DNA of 64,000 nucleotides. Source: Trichobilharzia szidati. Its lineage: Eukaryota > Platyhelminthes > Trematoda > Strigeidida > Schistosomatidae. The DNA is taken from NCBI GenBank assembly GCA_944472155.2, contig OX235279.1, positions 160,974,199-161,038,198 on the forward strand, written 5' to 3'. The position numbers and the translations under genes were made by a program. The notes under the pieces are model-generated. The model was given only the letters and a program-made list of their open reading frames with translations, ran no database searches and was not told where the DNA came from. Below, piece after piece: positions 1 through 11,209 of the stretch; the first letter of the stretch is position 1, and the number at the start of each line of letters is the position of its first letter.

Positions 1-462
1 CAATCGAATCTAGAGGAGAGTTATTCTTCAATTTGTGATAGAACATTTAATTTGGATATCGGCAATTTCGCAGATGATGATGATGAGGAAGATGAGAAAT
101 ACGCTTCTCGGAAGTGTTTATCAAGGAAGGCTATCTGTCCATCAGAAAATTCACAAAGTTTTCAATTAATTCCTGAGAATCAGACGCTGGATGATGACTG
201 CCACTTGATGCCAAGTAAACCGAAGTTTTATGATGATAAATATAAGGCTCGAAGGAGAAGAAGAAAACAGGTGGGGCACCGAAACCTTGGTGATGACGCC
301 TGCAGACCTTCAACAAGCCGTCTATACTATGGTCAACCCATTCCTTCAACCAGCAGTGACGACGAAAACAAAGAAAATAGGAGAAATGTCTCTGAAAAAT
401 GCTTTGCTAGTAAGTGTACTGGCCAGAGACCAAGTGAGAGTGCTGAAAATGCACCTTCATGA
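1..462 (+). CDS. Unidentified protein, terminal coding exon (5' end outside window)
   Basis: The frame is open from the first base to a TGA at 460-462, giving at least 153 residues. The window begins inside the exon, so no start codon is seen. The sequence is polar: an acidic run (DDDDEEDE) near residue 26, a basic run (KARRRRRK) near residue 82 that could be a nuclear localisation signal, and a Ser/Asn-rich tail. No domain is recognised. An AATAAA lies about 115 bases after the stop, which fits a last exon with a short 3' UTR. The low complexity and missing 5' part prevent naming it. A spurious open frame is possible but less likely given its length and the downstream poly(A) signal. Confidence 0.5.
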   Translation, partial: QSNLEESYSSICDRTFNLDIGNFADDDDEEDEKYASRKCLSRKAICPSENSQSFQLIPENQTLDDDCHLMPSKPKFYDDKYKARRRRRKQVGHRNLGDDACRPSTSRLYYGQPIPSTSSDDENKENRRNVSEKCFASKCTGQRPSESAENAPS

Positions 463-576
463 CTGATCTCTCCACCTCAGCATCCTGGTTGGGGCACCTC
501 AGAGGACCTTCTTCCGTTCTTAAATAGAACTGTTCCAAACTCTTTTGTACGATCACTTTATAACCACAAATTCAGC

Positions 577-582
577 AATAAA
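577..582 (+). promoter_or_regulatory. Probable poly(A) signal AATAAA
   Basis: Canonical AATAAA downstream of the TGA at 460-462. It probably ends the transcript of the exon at 1-462. The hexamer is common in AT-rich DNA, so support is positional only. Confidence 0.4.
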
Positions 583-719
583 TTGTTCATTTGGTTTAAA
601 TTGTAGTTGATTTCCTTGTTCAAGTCAACACAAGAAATGAAGCTATGCGCTTAAAATGTAGTTTTCCAATCGGGTATGTAATGTAACTGTTATTATCCTA
701 CACGAAAATAGTTCATAGT

Positions 720-920
720 GCGTTGTTGGTTCACTAGTACAGTGGTTTCCGACCAGGTAGGAGGTCCAGGTTGAAATTCCGGGCTACGGATATTAGTCCT
801 GGAAATGATGGAAGAGTATGTGTAGAAGTGGTAACCTCTAGTCTGTAAGAGCAATATCACCACTATGGTTTCTCAAGCTTCAGAGCTTGGAGCCCTATGT
901 TTCACACGGAATGTAAACAA
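720..920 (+). repeat. Degenerate tRNA-headed SINE copy
   Basis: The 5' part looks like a decayed tRNA head, with a B-box-like GGTTGAAATTCC. The 3' part ends with a segment (CAAGCTTCAGAGCTTGGAGCCCTATGTTTCAC.. region, 870-905) that is clearly related to the 3' end of the SINE at 5660-5893. No target duplication is visible and the copy is much diverged, so it is an older insertion of the same family. Confidence 0.55.
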
Positions 921-1499
921 CCTGTACACTCGGATGTCTTCCCGCGATTGCGAATATTTTATCAATACACTTCAGATCATGGAATATACACATTTGATCA
1001 TAGGGAATGATAAGAAGACGGTAGCAGTGAAGAAAATTTGGTATTCTACGAAGTCATCAACCAGACTGTACATTCGTGTATTTATAGTAAATGGGTGGGA
1101 AAGTTCCAGAACCATTTCCGGTCAAAGTCGAATTAGTAAAATTAAAAGGTGTAATAAACACGAACATCGGATAGAGAATATAGTTAGGTAGATGGGTTGT
1201 AGTGTTATCCTAGAAATACTTCAGGTCAAAGGTCAAATTAGTAAAATTACAATTAGGAATTAAAATGCCATAATAAACAGAGGTGGGGGGGGGGTAACGG
1301 ATAAAAATTAGACAAAGTAGCATCATAATTACTGAGAAGATTGACATATTGTGCAATTGGGGGTTAGAAATGTAGAAATAACAAAATAGACGGGATGTTT
1401 AGATGAGAAAATATGGTAGTGTAAAAACGGATTAAGAAGAACTTAGAAATAACGTGAATGAACAGGAAGTTTGGATAAGAAGGATAATGGGATAGTCAC
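921..1499. other. Unassigned AT-rich sequence
   Basis: No reading frame with recognisable homology. There is a short G9 run near 1285-1295. Nothing else is supported. Confidence 0.5.
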
Positions 1500-2700
1500 T
1501 ATTAAAAGAATTACCTGTTTATGATGGCCATGGCAGGGACGAGGGTTGGACGTATTTATTTTGGATACACAGCGTGGGTTTGAGGTCTTGCATGGCTAGT
1601 ACCTCGGCTATGCCCAGATGTCTTAATTCTACTCCTTTTGATAGGTTTGATCGAATCTTATATATGGTTTTGAAGGATTTTTCGAAAGGCGCTGAATGTC
1701 CTGAGTTGACCAGATGTTCTGTCACTGAACTATATACACATTTTCGCTCTCCTTTTACTAGCCAGACTGGATAGTGTTCACGAGCGCGTTTTTCAAGTTG
1801 GCGCACGGTACGGCCGATTTACACAGCTCCGCACGACAAGTAAACTGGTATATGCACGTTGAAGTGGCCAAATGCGACAGTTTGTCTTTCGCGTTCTGAC
1901 TGAACGCTTTCTTGCAGGAGAACGTTAGTCGTAGACTTTCGGCGAAGTATGTTTGCCTCAGAGATTTGCAAAGACGTTTCCGAAGGATTTCTGCTTCAGT
2001 GTTACCTTTGAATTCTAGATTAAGCAGAAGTGTCTTCTTCGGGACAGAAAGGACTCGTTCAGAAGTTTTCTTTGGTTTTAGATTCTTGTCTATGAACCTA
2101 GACGGAAAACAGTTTTCCATCAGGGTTCTTCGAAGATTACGCGGCTCTTCATTAATCACTTCCCTGCTGCATATCTTCCTCTTTATGTGCGTCGGTGGCA
2201 CAATGGTTAGGACTCTCGCCGACCATGCACATGGTCCGGGGTTCGATCCCCTGCCGACGCACACCCGATATCTATGGTCGGCTTGCGAAATTTGGGCTAC
2301 CGATATCCATGCTGAAAATTCCATACTTGTACCGAAAATACGGTGTGGCATCAAGCTGTAATAAAAACATTTAAAAAAATTAAATGATACGAAGCTTTGG
2401 AAATTGATGAATTGTCCATTCCATGTAGTAGGCGTTTTGTATGTGGAAGGTTTCAGAGCAATGTTGGCGTTTCTTCTTAGATGGACGTTGAGGAAGTGGA
2501 ACACTCGATCGGATTCAACTTCAAGAGTAAAGTCGATGTGTGTTTGGTGGGCATTGTTGAAGGTTTGTAGTAAGTTTTCAAAGTGCAGATTCTCATCACA
2601 AATGATGAAAGTATCATCACTGTATCTCTTGTAAAGATAGAGGTCAGTTCAGTGATAGTCGATGACAAGAAGGTGTTTTCGAGATTGGTCATAGAATAGA
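1500..2700 (-). pseudogene. Penelope-like element, 5'-truncated RT plus GIY-YIG endonuclease, split by a SINE
   Basis: Read on the minus strand, 2700 to 2380 encodes the end of a PLE reverse transcriptase, with a motif-C region YKRYSDDTFIIC (about 2605-2640; the family usually has YVDD) followed by a FLNVHLRR block. After a SINE insertion the frame resumes (CSREVINEE, then LLLNLEFKGN.EAE) and leads into the connector and GIY-YIG nuclease (YQFTC, then after a frameshift IGRTVRQLEKRAREHYP, near 1790-1830). The C-terminal tail ends at 1519. PLEs encode RT plus GIY-YIG and copy themselves by target-primed synthesis at telomeric or internal sites. The frameshift, SINE and missing N-terminus show a dead copy. 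Confidence 0.85.
2189..2375 (+). repeat. tRNA-headed SINE inserted in the PLE
   Basis: Bases 2189-2261 form a 73-nt tRNA-like head. Acceptor-type arms GCGTCGG and CCGACGC pair perfectly, with an A-box-like TGGCACAATGGTTAGGA and a B box GGTTCGATCCC. The same head occurs at 5660. The body after the head differs from the copy at 5660 and ends in an A-rich stretch (TAATAAAAACATTT) before PLE sequence resumes near 2380. The insertion keeps the PLE minus frame open through the antisense SINE. I see no clear target duplication. Confidence 0.75.
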
Positions 2701-5130
2701 AAACACTTCAACCGAAAATTGCTCTCCAATATGTTTGTACCTAATTTTCAAGAGCTATATATTATGTTCAACATGTATAAAAGTCGAATGAAATGTAGGA
2801 ATATTCTCACCTTTGTCAATGCACTTGTAGCGAAGCAGATGCACGGAAAGAATAGAAACAATGGCCTATCTTACATTTTCTGAACACATGCGGACATATT
2901 TGCAGTCATGAGGCGTCTAATTTATATGGAATGCGAGGTAGACAATCCTCATTACCTAAAAAATAATGAACAGATCAACTAGTTCAAGCCTACTGACTAT
3001 CACAGAGTGCATCGCTACAAAACAGTGTCTTGATATTGCAACAGTATTTCCCTTGTTACATATGTATATTTGTAGATATATACACATATATATAAATGTA
3101 TATATTACACAACATGGCCAAAAGTTTCATGAGTCAACCATAGCGTCCACAACTAGCTGAATGAAGGTCACAACAGTATGCAGTTTAATGACTTGTACCT
3201 CTAAGATATTCCAGTCTTCAGAGAACAAAGTACTACTTCGAGTTAGCAGTTAAACGTACAGTATACGGAGTTTCCAGACCTCACGCCCATATTTCATATC
3301 TACAAATAATAAAGCGAATTGTGGACCAGGTGAGATACTGCCTTTATGCAGGTATAGTTTATTGGAAAACAGGCGTACATGTATCTCTGTGTTGATTTTT
3401 TTTGAGTTCTGCATGACAGATAAGGCTTTGAAGTTTCAGTGGGGGTGGGGGTGGGGGTGATGTTATTCTTCGTTTTCACGGTGTAGAGATGCCAGCCTCA
3501 CACATCACCTGAAGTTCTTTTCATCTTCATGGAGCTTACTATATTACTGCTGGCTAGGTGAGGTAGTTTAGGATTCTACCGACCACGAATCAAGCTCTAA
3601 GTACTTATTTCTGCACTGAAGAGTTCAAATAGAATTTGATAAACTCTGTTTCCCTGTGATTAGTTTGAAGTCCAATAGCAGAAGCAACATATATTTGTAA
3701 GAGTTAATGTTTCAATACCGCGGATATTCTCTATCTGGAAACTCTGTGGAAGTGACAAGTTGATAAAAGGTGTTTATAGTGTTATTATTATTGTCCGCTT
3801 TGAGTTCTTATGAGACATTGGGCTTGAACAGCAGCACATCACCATTTTACTCTGTTCTTCACCGTCTCCATTCATCTGGCTCCTCGTTTGTGTTAAGGTC
3901 CTCCTTCTCTTCTCACCAAACAGTCATAAATGCCCGACGCGTCGTTTCCTAAGTGGGCCTTTGTTTCGCTTCACTGTCCTCTAAGAGCATATGCAGTCCG
4001 TCCACCTCGATCCCCTTCTAAATATTGTTTGAGCCACATACTCTCACTTGGTTCGTTGCTTGTTGATTATCCTTTCTCGTCATCTGAGCTTCAGTATGGA
4101 GCCAGCGAAGGGGACATCTGTTGATTACATAATGGTAATAATAATAATAATAGTAATAGTAATAATCATAGCAATAACAGTACATCATTATAATGTATAC
4201 CTCGCAATTATTTCATTTTAAATTTCGCGAAATCAATGTAAGCACAGAATGAATCATAAAAGTGATATTGCTTGATATATTTATTGGTTGAGGGATATAT
4301 CAATCATTGTATGTATCATAGAAATTGTATAGTTTATCGGTCTATGAAATGACTATTCTATCGCTCAACCAACTGTTGTCATTTGCATTGAAAAAACAAA
4401 ATAACTGAGCAAAGAATATCCTTTTCGATAATTTCCTCTTCTGGCTCTGCAAGTATATACATGTGTTTATATACATAGAATATTCTAGAATAGTAGTCAA
4501 TAACAATATTAGTGTTTTCTAAATGACATCGATTTGTTAAGTTAGATCAATGCCTAAATTATAATAATAATAATAATATAAATATGGAATTATGTAAGAG
4601 TTCTAAAGAAGTACAACAGTTGTAAGAAGTTAGAAAAAGAAGCAGACAAAAATCAAGTGATCAGAAATCGAAAAGTTTGTTGCCATGATTATAGAATTGT
4701 CTGAATGCATAGCTTCGCCGTCTCTAACTGAATGACTAAAGCCTCAGCAATGTAAAGTGGATTGATAGTCACCATTCACCAAACCGCGTAAGGTTTCAAC
4801 TAATTTAGTGATGTATGAAAAGGATAAAGGCTAGGAGAGGGTGAGAGGTTTTAATAACAGATTTGTATACTGATTTTACCTAGGCCAAGGGAGAAACAAT
4901 GGTAGAACAAACTTCTCTTAGACTCAAGAAATAGAGTCCTTCCGAATGCCCATAGTTCCGGTTACCTATAAAACACTGAATCGGATTCCTTTCTGAAGGT
5001 TGAATGAAGTATTAACCATCAAAGAGAACAATGAAGTTAGTTAAATCCCAATTATTTCATCTATACGTTTGATTTACCAAATTATGAGTAACTCCTGTTG
5101 CGTAAAGAGTGACAATGCTAACTAGTTGTT
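2701..5130. other. Non-coding stretch with simple repeats
   Basis: No homology-bearing frame was found. It holds a T/A-rich microsatellite near 3066-3105, three G5 runs separated by single T (3441-3457), and ATA/AAT-type microsatellites near 4137-4165 and 4558-4580. It is probably intron or intergenic DNA. Confidence 0.5.
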
Positions 5131-5149
5131 TGAATATGATGTATTTCTA

Positions 5150-5250
5150 CCAGTGAGTGGGTGTTACTAGTGGGTGTGTACTGATGAAGAGTCCCAAAGT
5201 AGGACAAAGTATCTGTCCAATACTCGTTGGCGGTTTTCCAATGATTCTGT
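5150..5250 (+). ncRNA. Degenerate Sm-alpha-like hammerhead ribozyme motif
   Basis: CTGATGA at 5181-5187 is followed by GTCC (5191-5194), a 7-nt loop and GGAC (5202-5205), then AAAG where an active hammerhead has GAAA. Schistosome Sm-alpha SINE-like repeats carry a self-cleaving hammerhead with this core order and a GTCC/GGAC stem II. This copy has an insertion of three bases before stem II and a damaged GAAA, so it is probably inactive. The assignment rests on motif order, not on an alignment. Confidence 0.5.
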
Positions 5251-5415
5251 CCCCAATGTCAATTCATGATGAAATCGTTTAACCAATAAAATCCCTGCAA
5301 GCAAACACTTGAACATCAGTATATAAATCCTGATTGCCTTTTCGATTTAATTCTTCTTATGATTAGTAAACTGTTTTTTGGCTTATTTATTGCACTTTAT
5401 TTTACATTGTTACAG

Positions 5416-5617
5416 GTTTGAGTTTATCAATTCAGGATTGATAACACTTCATTTCAATTGGTCTATTCAAATGACAAGTTCAGTGCCTGACGAAAATAAT
5501 AATAATAATAACAATAGTAATGAAGGCTGTAATGAACATTGGGACAGTTCATTGATTCCATTCACAGTTGATCCGGTTCACGGTAGTATACTACCCGGAA
5601 AATCACAATTTATTCAG
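5416..5617 (+). CDS. Probable exon of a HYDIN-like ASH/MSP-domain protein
   Basis: The exon is bounded by TTACAG at 5410-5415 and CAG/GTAAAA at 5615-5622, both good splice sites. In frame it reads FEFINSGLITLHFNW, then a low-complexity Asn run, then IPFTVDPVHGSILPGKSQF. The pattern 'NsG...F.W ... PF.V.P..G.I.PGks..' is typical of the immunoglobulin-like ASH/MSP repeats of HYDIN, a central-pair protein of motile cilia. Schistosomes have ciliated larvae and flame cells, so such a gene is expected. The Asn run comes from an (AAT)n tract inside the exon. No neighbouring exon was found in the window, so a stray exon copy is possible. Confidence 0.6.
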
Positions 5618-5659
5618 GTAAAAAGTAATGAGTAATTAATTTCCTGTAAACTTCAAGTA

Positions 5660-5893
5660 GCGCGTCGGTGGCATAGCGGTTAGGACGCTCGCCGACCATG
5701 CACATGGTCCGGGTTCGATCCCCCGCCGACGCACTCCTTTACCTCGCTGAGCCAGAAATAATTCTGGTAAAGAGGAAAGGTTGGGCATGAGGCTAGCAAC
5801 CCCATCCTGTAAAATAAACACTGCTCCAGAAACTTCAAGCCAACTAGCTTGAAGCCCTATGTTCCACTGGGGAACGTGAAGGAAAAAAAAAAC
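5660..5893 (+). repeat. tRNA-headed SINE with 11-bp target site duplication
   Basis: The element is flanked by AACTTCAAGTA at 5649-5659 and again at 5894-5904. The head (about 5661-5734) has pairing ends GCGTCGG/CCGACGC, an A-box-like TGGCATAGCGGT (5669-5680) and a B box GGTTCGATCCC (5712-5722), so internal RNA polymerase III transcription is likely. The body ends in A10 just before the duplication. The long duplication and A tail are hallmarks of LINE-mobilised insertion. It lies in the intron just downstream of the HYDIN-like exon. Confidence 0.85.
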
Positions 5894-5904
5894 AACTTCA
5901 AGTA

Positions 5905-8900
5905 ACTTCTCTAATAGACGGTAGGGAGTTTTAGCAAACACAAATGTTAGCAACTTCCAGTGTTGATCGTGGATTGATACCAGTTAGAGAACCATTGAAA
6001 GCCAGATTATGAGACAAAGTTTGCTGACCAATCACACACACATTACACACCTTTGGATAAATTTAAAGAAAAGTGCTGTATAGGATCACACTGTTCGCAT
6101 TGCTCTTAATTTGGCAAAGCGACTTTATCGATATTATTCCATTATCCTCCCATATCTTTTCCTCCGATTCGCCTTCTTTGGAGTCATGGGTTTCGCTTAG
6201 TAGGTTACACAGTTTCCTTTCTGAAGGACTGTGATAAGACCATATATATGTATGAAAGCTATGGAAGAATATAGCTGTCGATTACAGAGTTGCATGCAGA
6301 CATGCAGACGCTGGGATAAATCATCACAAAATGATCCATTATCCACTAGATCACAGAGACACATGAATACCAGCCGAAAGTGTTTAGTTACAATGACGAC
6401 ATGACATCCGAGGGAAATCCAGTAGGTTTTGGTCTCCCATGACAGTGGTCTTACTGGGTCATTTACAAACGTTCTCCGTTCACCTTCGTCATACGATGTC
6501 TTCTGAAGTCAGGTAAAAGTACTGAAGGTGTATTATAGTCAGTTGAAGCGAGAGCACCAACCAGACATATCAACCCCTTATACCTCACCGGTGAGGAATT
6601 GGCTTATCCGATTATACTTACAGGCACTGGGACAGTGCTTCCTCTCCCAAGGGAGACAGTTGCAATTAAAATGTGTACTTCATAATTGAATATAACGGCA
6701 TTTCAGTAATTTTATGTTGAAAGCAATGACCAAACAGTGACTCAAAATTGAACTTATACGTAGAATATGTGCGTCTAAATCTGCATCTTCATCACAATAA
6801 TACACTGTACCTCGATTCTGGACTTTGCTATCTTCCTTGTGTGCTCCAGTCTGTCGAGTAAACTTTCCGGTTAGCGCACACTTTTTCCAGTTTTCAATGT
6901 AAAGCTGCTTCCAGTGATTTGGTTGTCTTTTTAATAGGCCTACAACACTTGACTCAAATGGGCTGAACTTATTACGCACGCTCAATGCCATTGGTTGGAT
7001 AAGCCATTGAAGGTCGTTTTCGCCCATGTTAGTCAGCCATGCTGAACTGCTGTTTGCCAACCGTCCGATCACACAGTGGCTTTCACGCTTGTCATGCGGT
7101 TATTTGCAACTTATCTTGGTGCAGATTATCCACAAATGTCGCATTTTCCATCATTTTGGTTTACATTACTACTAAAATTATACATACCGCTTGCTATGAA
7201 AGTTTTACAACCAGATTTAATAATAATATATTTATTCCTATCTATGTGTATTCATTTCATTGCAATTGTTCCATACGTTGCTTTCATGCGCCCTTGAAGT
7301 GTTTTAGTTATTTCCCAGCTGTTAACGGAATGACGCTATGCACAAATATTGGAAATTACATATTTGAATGTGTTTCGGTGGAAGAAGCTGTCGTTTCCAG
7401 TTCATTTTTTAGTTGCCTCGATTGTTGGTGGTTCAAATGGTTACGAAATATGTAGAAATCTGGAGAAAACAATGTCCTTCACGTTGATGTTTATAGCATA
7501 CAACAATCCACGAGTCAATATGTTGAAGAAGGCGTGGCCAGAGTTGATATTAGTAAGGTTTCCGAAGAACGTAATAAGCCTGAAGAGAATTTAGAACCTG
7601 GGTTGAAGTTGAAAAAGCTTTAAAGTTCTTCAAAAGTTGAGTACAACATAAATGTGCCTAGTGTGAGATTACAAACACCCAGTACGTTCTAACTTAGCCT
7701 AAATTAAACGAGGATGAATCACATGTGAAGTGTGAATATGTTGTGATCAGATGTATTTTTGGGAATAAAAAAGAACTTGAAAGCAATCTGAAACCTCTTA
7801 AGGGTAAGTGTTATGTATGCTGGTTAGTGCTCAATGTACTAGATCCAAATACAGAGTTAAAAGTGTCTATAGTAAAGCCAATGTTGGCAGCCACTCAATA
7901 TGTTGCTAAACGATTTAAAAATTTGATAATGTACAATGATCTTTGGAGTATACGAACTACCTAATAGGAAGGTAAGGCTTCAATTAGCAAGAATAACCTG
8001 TTGGAGTGTGTGCTCGACAATCAGTGATTTTTCCCGAGTTGCAGCAAGCGGAGAAGCTGATTGTTATTTGGAGTGGAAGCACCGGCTGAATACACATTTC
8101 TTATCTCCGTTGACGTAATCCAATTTTCATTTTTTGGATATTTGTAGTTTCTTATAGGCTATGAATACAGGGTGCACGTTTTGTAAGAAAACTTAAAATA
8201 AATTTTCCTTAAACCAGTGGTCTTCTTTTTCTAATCTTAATTGGCAAAACATTTGTTTACACGATTAGACGAATGGCCGAGAACCGTAGTCACTGTGCTT
8301 CGGACTAATATCGTGCGTCTAATTGTTATAACCCTAATGATGTAGCTTTTTCTTCATGTTGCATTACGACATGTAGAAATTAGAAGCATAATTTCTTCCG
8401 TAGACTTATTTTTACTTTGTTGACGACTGTGAATAACGAATCAGTTCTGGCGTTGTGGTGATAGAATAAATACTCCTTTCGTGGATATGTGCATATATTC
8501 ACTTCATTCCGCTGGAAGACAATGTTTTTACCAAAAACATTCTCCGGATATCCACTTTTACTTTGTAATTCAAAACCAATGTTAAGTTTCGCACTAAGTT
8601 ATCAGCTACAGGAGATTACCCTCAGCGGAAACCATTTTTAGGTGTCTGCGTAGCTTTAGGTAATGCATCATAGAACTAAGCAGCACACGTTGACTGTCTA
8701 AATATATTAAACGTTGTGCAACAGTTCAAGTCGTATATCTTACATACCAGTTACTCCTATAAATAATGAATGTACCGTACAAGCGTTCAACTTGATGTGC
8801 ATACCTAACTTTTAAACTTTATGCCTATATGTGGTATACATTTAAGGTTGATAAGCTGTGTGATGTAATCTGTAAAACACGCTACTTTCATGACTGAAGC

Positions 8901-10800
8901 AAGAAGAACGCGTCAAGCAGGATGAAGTGGAGTCGTTAAAGTTTGTTAATGCTTATTAGATGCATAAAACCGTAAATAATTGAATATCCATTAAGCAGAG
9001 ATATGCAAACACTGCAGTTACTGATCACAAAGGTGATGAACATTAGTTAGCACCACATAATTCAACGGCATATTATGAATAAATAAGGAGTTTTTTCTTA
9101 TCTCATTATCAGATAAACAGTCTACTTGATGATGTAACTTCATAGTAACAGATTAATTAAGTAGCTATCAGCTCTAAGTTACTATGTTTACTTGTACTAC
9201 AGACTTGGCATTTAGCAGCATACAGAGGTACAACTCACTAAATAAGGCAAATTTCAGGTGTAGAAAAGTACAGAATTATTATTCAACTTGCTAAGTGCTA
9301 CTGTATTGAAACAGATGCGAAATCCTACGTATTACTAAAACAACAACCTCAAATCTACAGTAATCCTCTATACCGTTAACTAAGGTTCACCTGTATTAAT
9401 CCAACTTCACATATTACAATAACCCATGGTAAAGCTACGCATTGAAGCAGTCCAGACGATGTAGTAGTTAAAGGTATATTAAACACTTCACTAATTTTTG
9501 CAGGAGAAAATTCTGATGAAGCGTATTAGTGTTAGTTTGACTGACCAATATTTTCTCTGATTTCATATTCGACAACCTCCAAGCACCTAAAAAATAAAGC
9601 ATATGTAATGATTAGCGGGACATGAAGTTATGAAAGATGAATTTACATATTAGTACGCAAAGTGGATACATTGATTCTACTAAAATTTTCGTGTAAATAA
9701 AAGTATTTGCAGTCCATAACCGATTTTTATATTATCACCATACGCATAAGAAGACCTCATATGCCTTCCAGTATCACAGGATTATACACAAACTTCAAGA
9801 CAATCTCTGGAACATCCATACTGTTAAGGCGCTATTCTGCCATAAGGATTTATTGCATTCCATGCAGATAAGAGGTAGATAAACCACCTCACACCAATTA
9901 CTTCTACTTTATAGAAAGTATTGCGAATGTGTAACTTGGAAATTATTCCACAACCTAAGTAGTGCCTACTGACCATGGTTTTGTGAATCCTAAAGAAATT
10001 ATATTCGCATATTTAGGAAACTATGGCCGTCGAGTATAGGGTGCACATTTCTCAACTGTAAACAGTCATGCACAGCGTTAAACAAACAATGTGTCACAGT
10101 CAGATCACATGACACGAACACCTACATGACATGTCAGAAAATGAGTTCCAGTCAATCCATAAGACATATAACACAATTTTATTAAAAATTATTCACAAAA
10201 TATTTACCAAGCGAAAAATCAACCAACTTTCTGGATACGTGTCCTTCAGTACAGAAGAACATTCACCACATGCTTTTGCTTCTAACATCTACAAGTCTGC
10301 TCAGTTTCTTGTCAAGATGCTACCACATGGGACATACACAAGTTCGCCAGATATCTTACAGGTCAACATATTCAACAGGTTCTAATCCTTCAAGCCACTT
10401 CTCTCTGAAATGTCACTTATTTACTTCACGACAGTCTTTCTATCTAATTACTATTATACTCTGTTTTATCTCAACTCCCTAGGCCTTTAATAAAGCTGAA
10501 ATTTACTCTTTTTATTCACACTCTTTGCCCGCGTAAAGTTCGGTTGCTTTGATAATGAAAAAAAAAAAACATACCAACAACACACATGTTTGAGAATAAC
10601 TATATTTCCATTGAAAACGTCATAGTTTTCCATCGTAAAACCAATATGGCTAGCATCATACATTGCAAATTTGTACTATCATTTCAAGTACTATATAGCT
10701 TCTTCTTGTATTTATCTTGTAAATATACTTCCAATAATTTATTATTCATAACTGCATTTTATGCCATTTTGCAGCTGCGCAGGATTTTCTTCTCTTCCTG
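5905..10800. other. Long unassigned non-coding stretch
   Basis: No frame with recognisable domains. The longest open stretch is about 138 codons on the minus strand (7093-6680), which I could not relate to any family. There is a short SINE-like tail fragment near 5966-6010 (GTTAGAGAACCA..GAAAGCCAG, also seen near 36920) and an AATAAA near 10489. It could be intronic. Confidence 0.45.
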
Positions 10801-11205
10801 AAATAACGTTCAATCACACGGGGGCATAGCACTCACACAAATATATGTTGTTTATCGATTGGCCATAACTATCATCAGGAAATGGAACGAATTTCGGGTT
10901 GTCGCTCAACTTCGCTGGTGACCTTCGTGAGGGGTTTACAAATTAAAATTTATAAGAACCTGTTCTGATTGCCTGTACTATAATTCAACAATTTGAACTT
11001 TTGAAAAAGTGATAATCTATCCTAATTCACAATTGTAATTTGTGACATAATTGATTGTGCCTGTAAAAATGGCATGCATTTCATGTAAGCTTACCCGTTC
11101 ATACGAAATACATATTATTCTTACACCTATGCTGCCTATACAATACCGTATAAGCCCTCCAGTGAAATAAATGGAAAAGGCTTGAACGAAGAAGAGGTAT
11201 ACTAG
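10801..11205. repeat. Fragment of a dispersed repeat shared with the PLE/E(z) units
   Basis: Bases around 11045-11085 (GTGCCTGTAAAAATGGCATG followed by CATTTCATGTAA) recur at about 57686-57715 and 62215-62245, inside the tandem units at the right end of the window. The matching core is about 35 bases. The rest of the stretch is unassigned. Confidence 0.5.
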
Positions 11206-11209
11206 GGAT

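Noticed and set aside
2189..2261. A functional tRNA gene
   Set aside because: Acceptor and T-arm fit, but the D and anticodon arms do not pair well, the sequence recurs with SINE bodies and one copy has an insertion-type duplication.
3441..3457. G-quadruplex regulatory element
   Set aside because: Only three G5 runs and no gene context to support a role.
6680..7093. An open frame of about 138 codons on the minus strand as a gene
   Set aside because: No recognised domain, no clear splice sites or start, and surrounded by stops; kept as unassigned.
7039..7455. Overlapping plus-strand frames with hydrophobic residues as a membrane protein
   Set aside because: Two competing frames in AT-rich DNA with no conserved pattern; likely chance.
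10131..10385. An 84-residue frame upstream of an AATAAA as a last exon
   Set aside because: No homology and no convincing splice acceptor; insufficient evidence.
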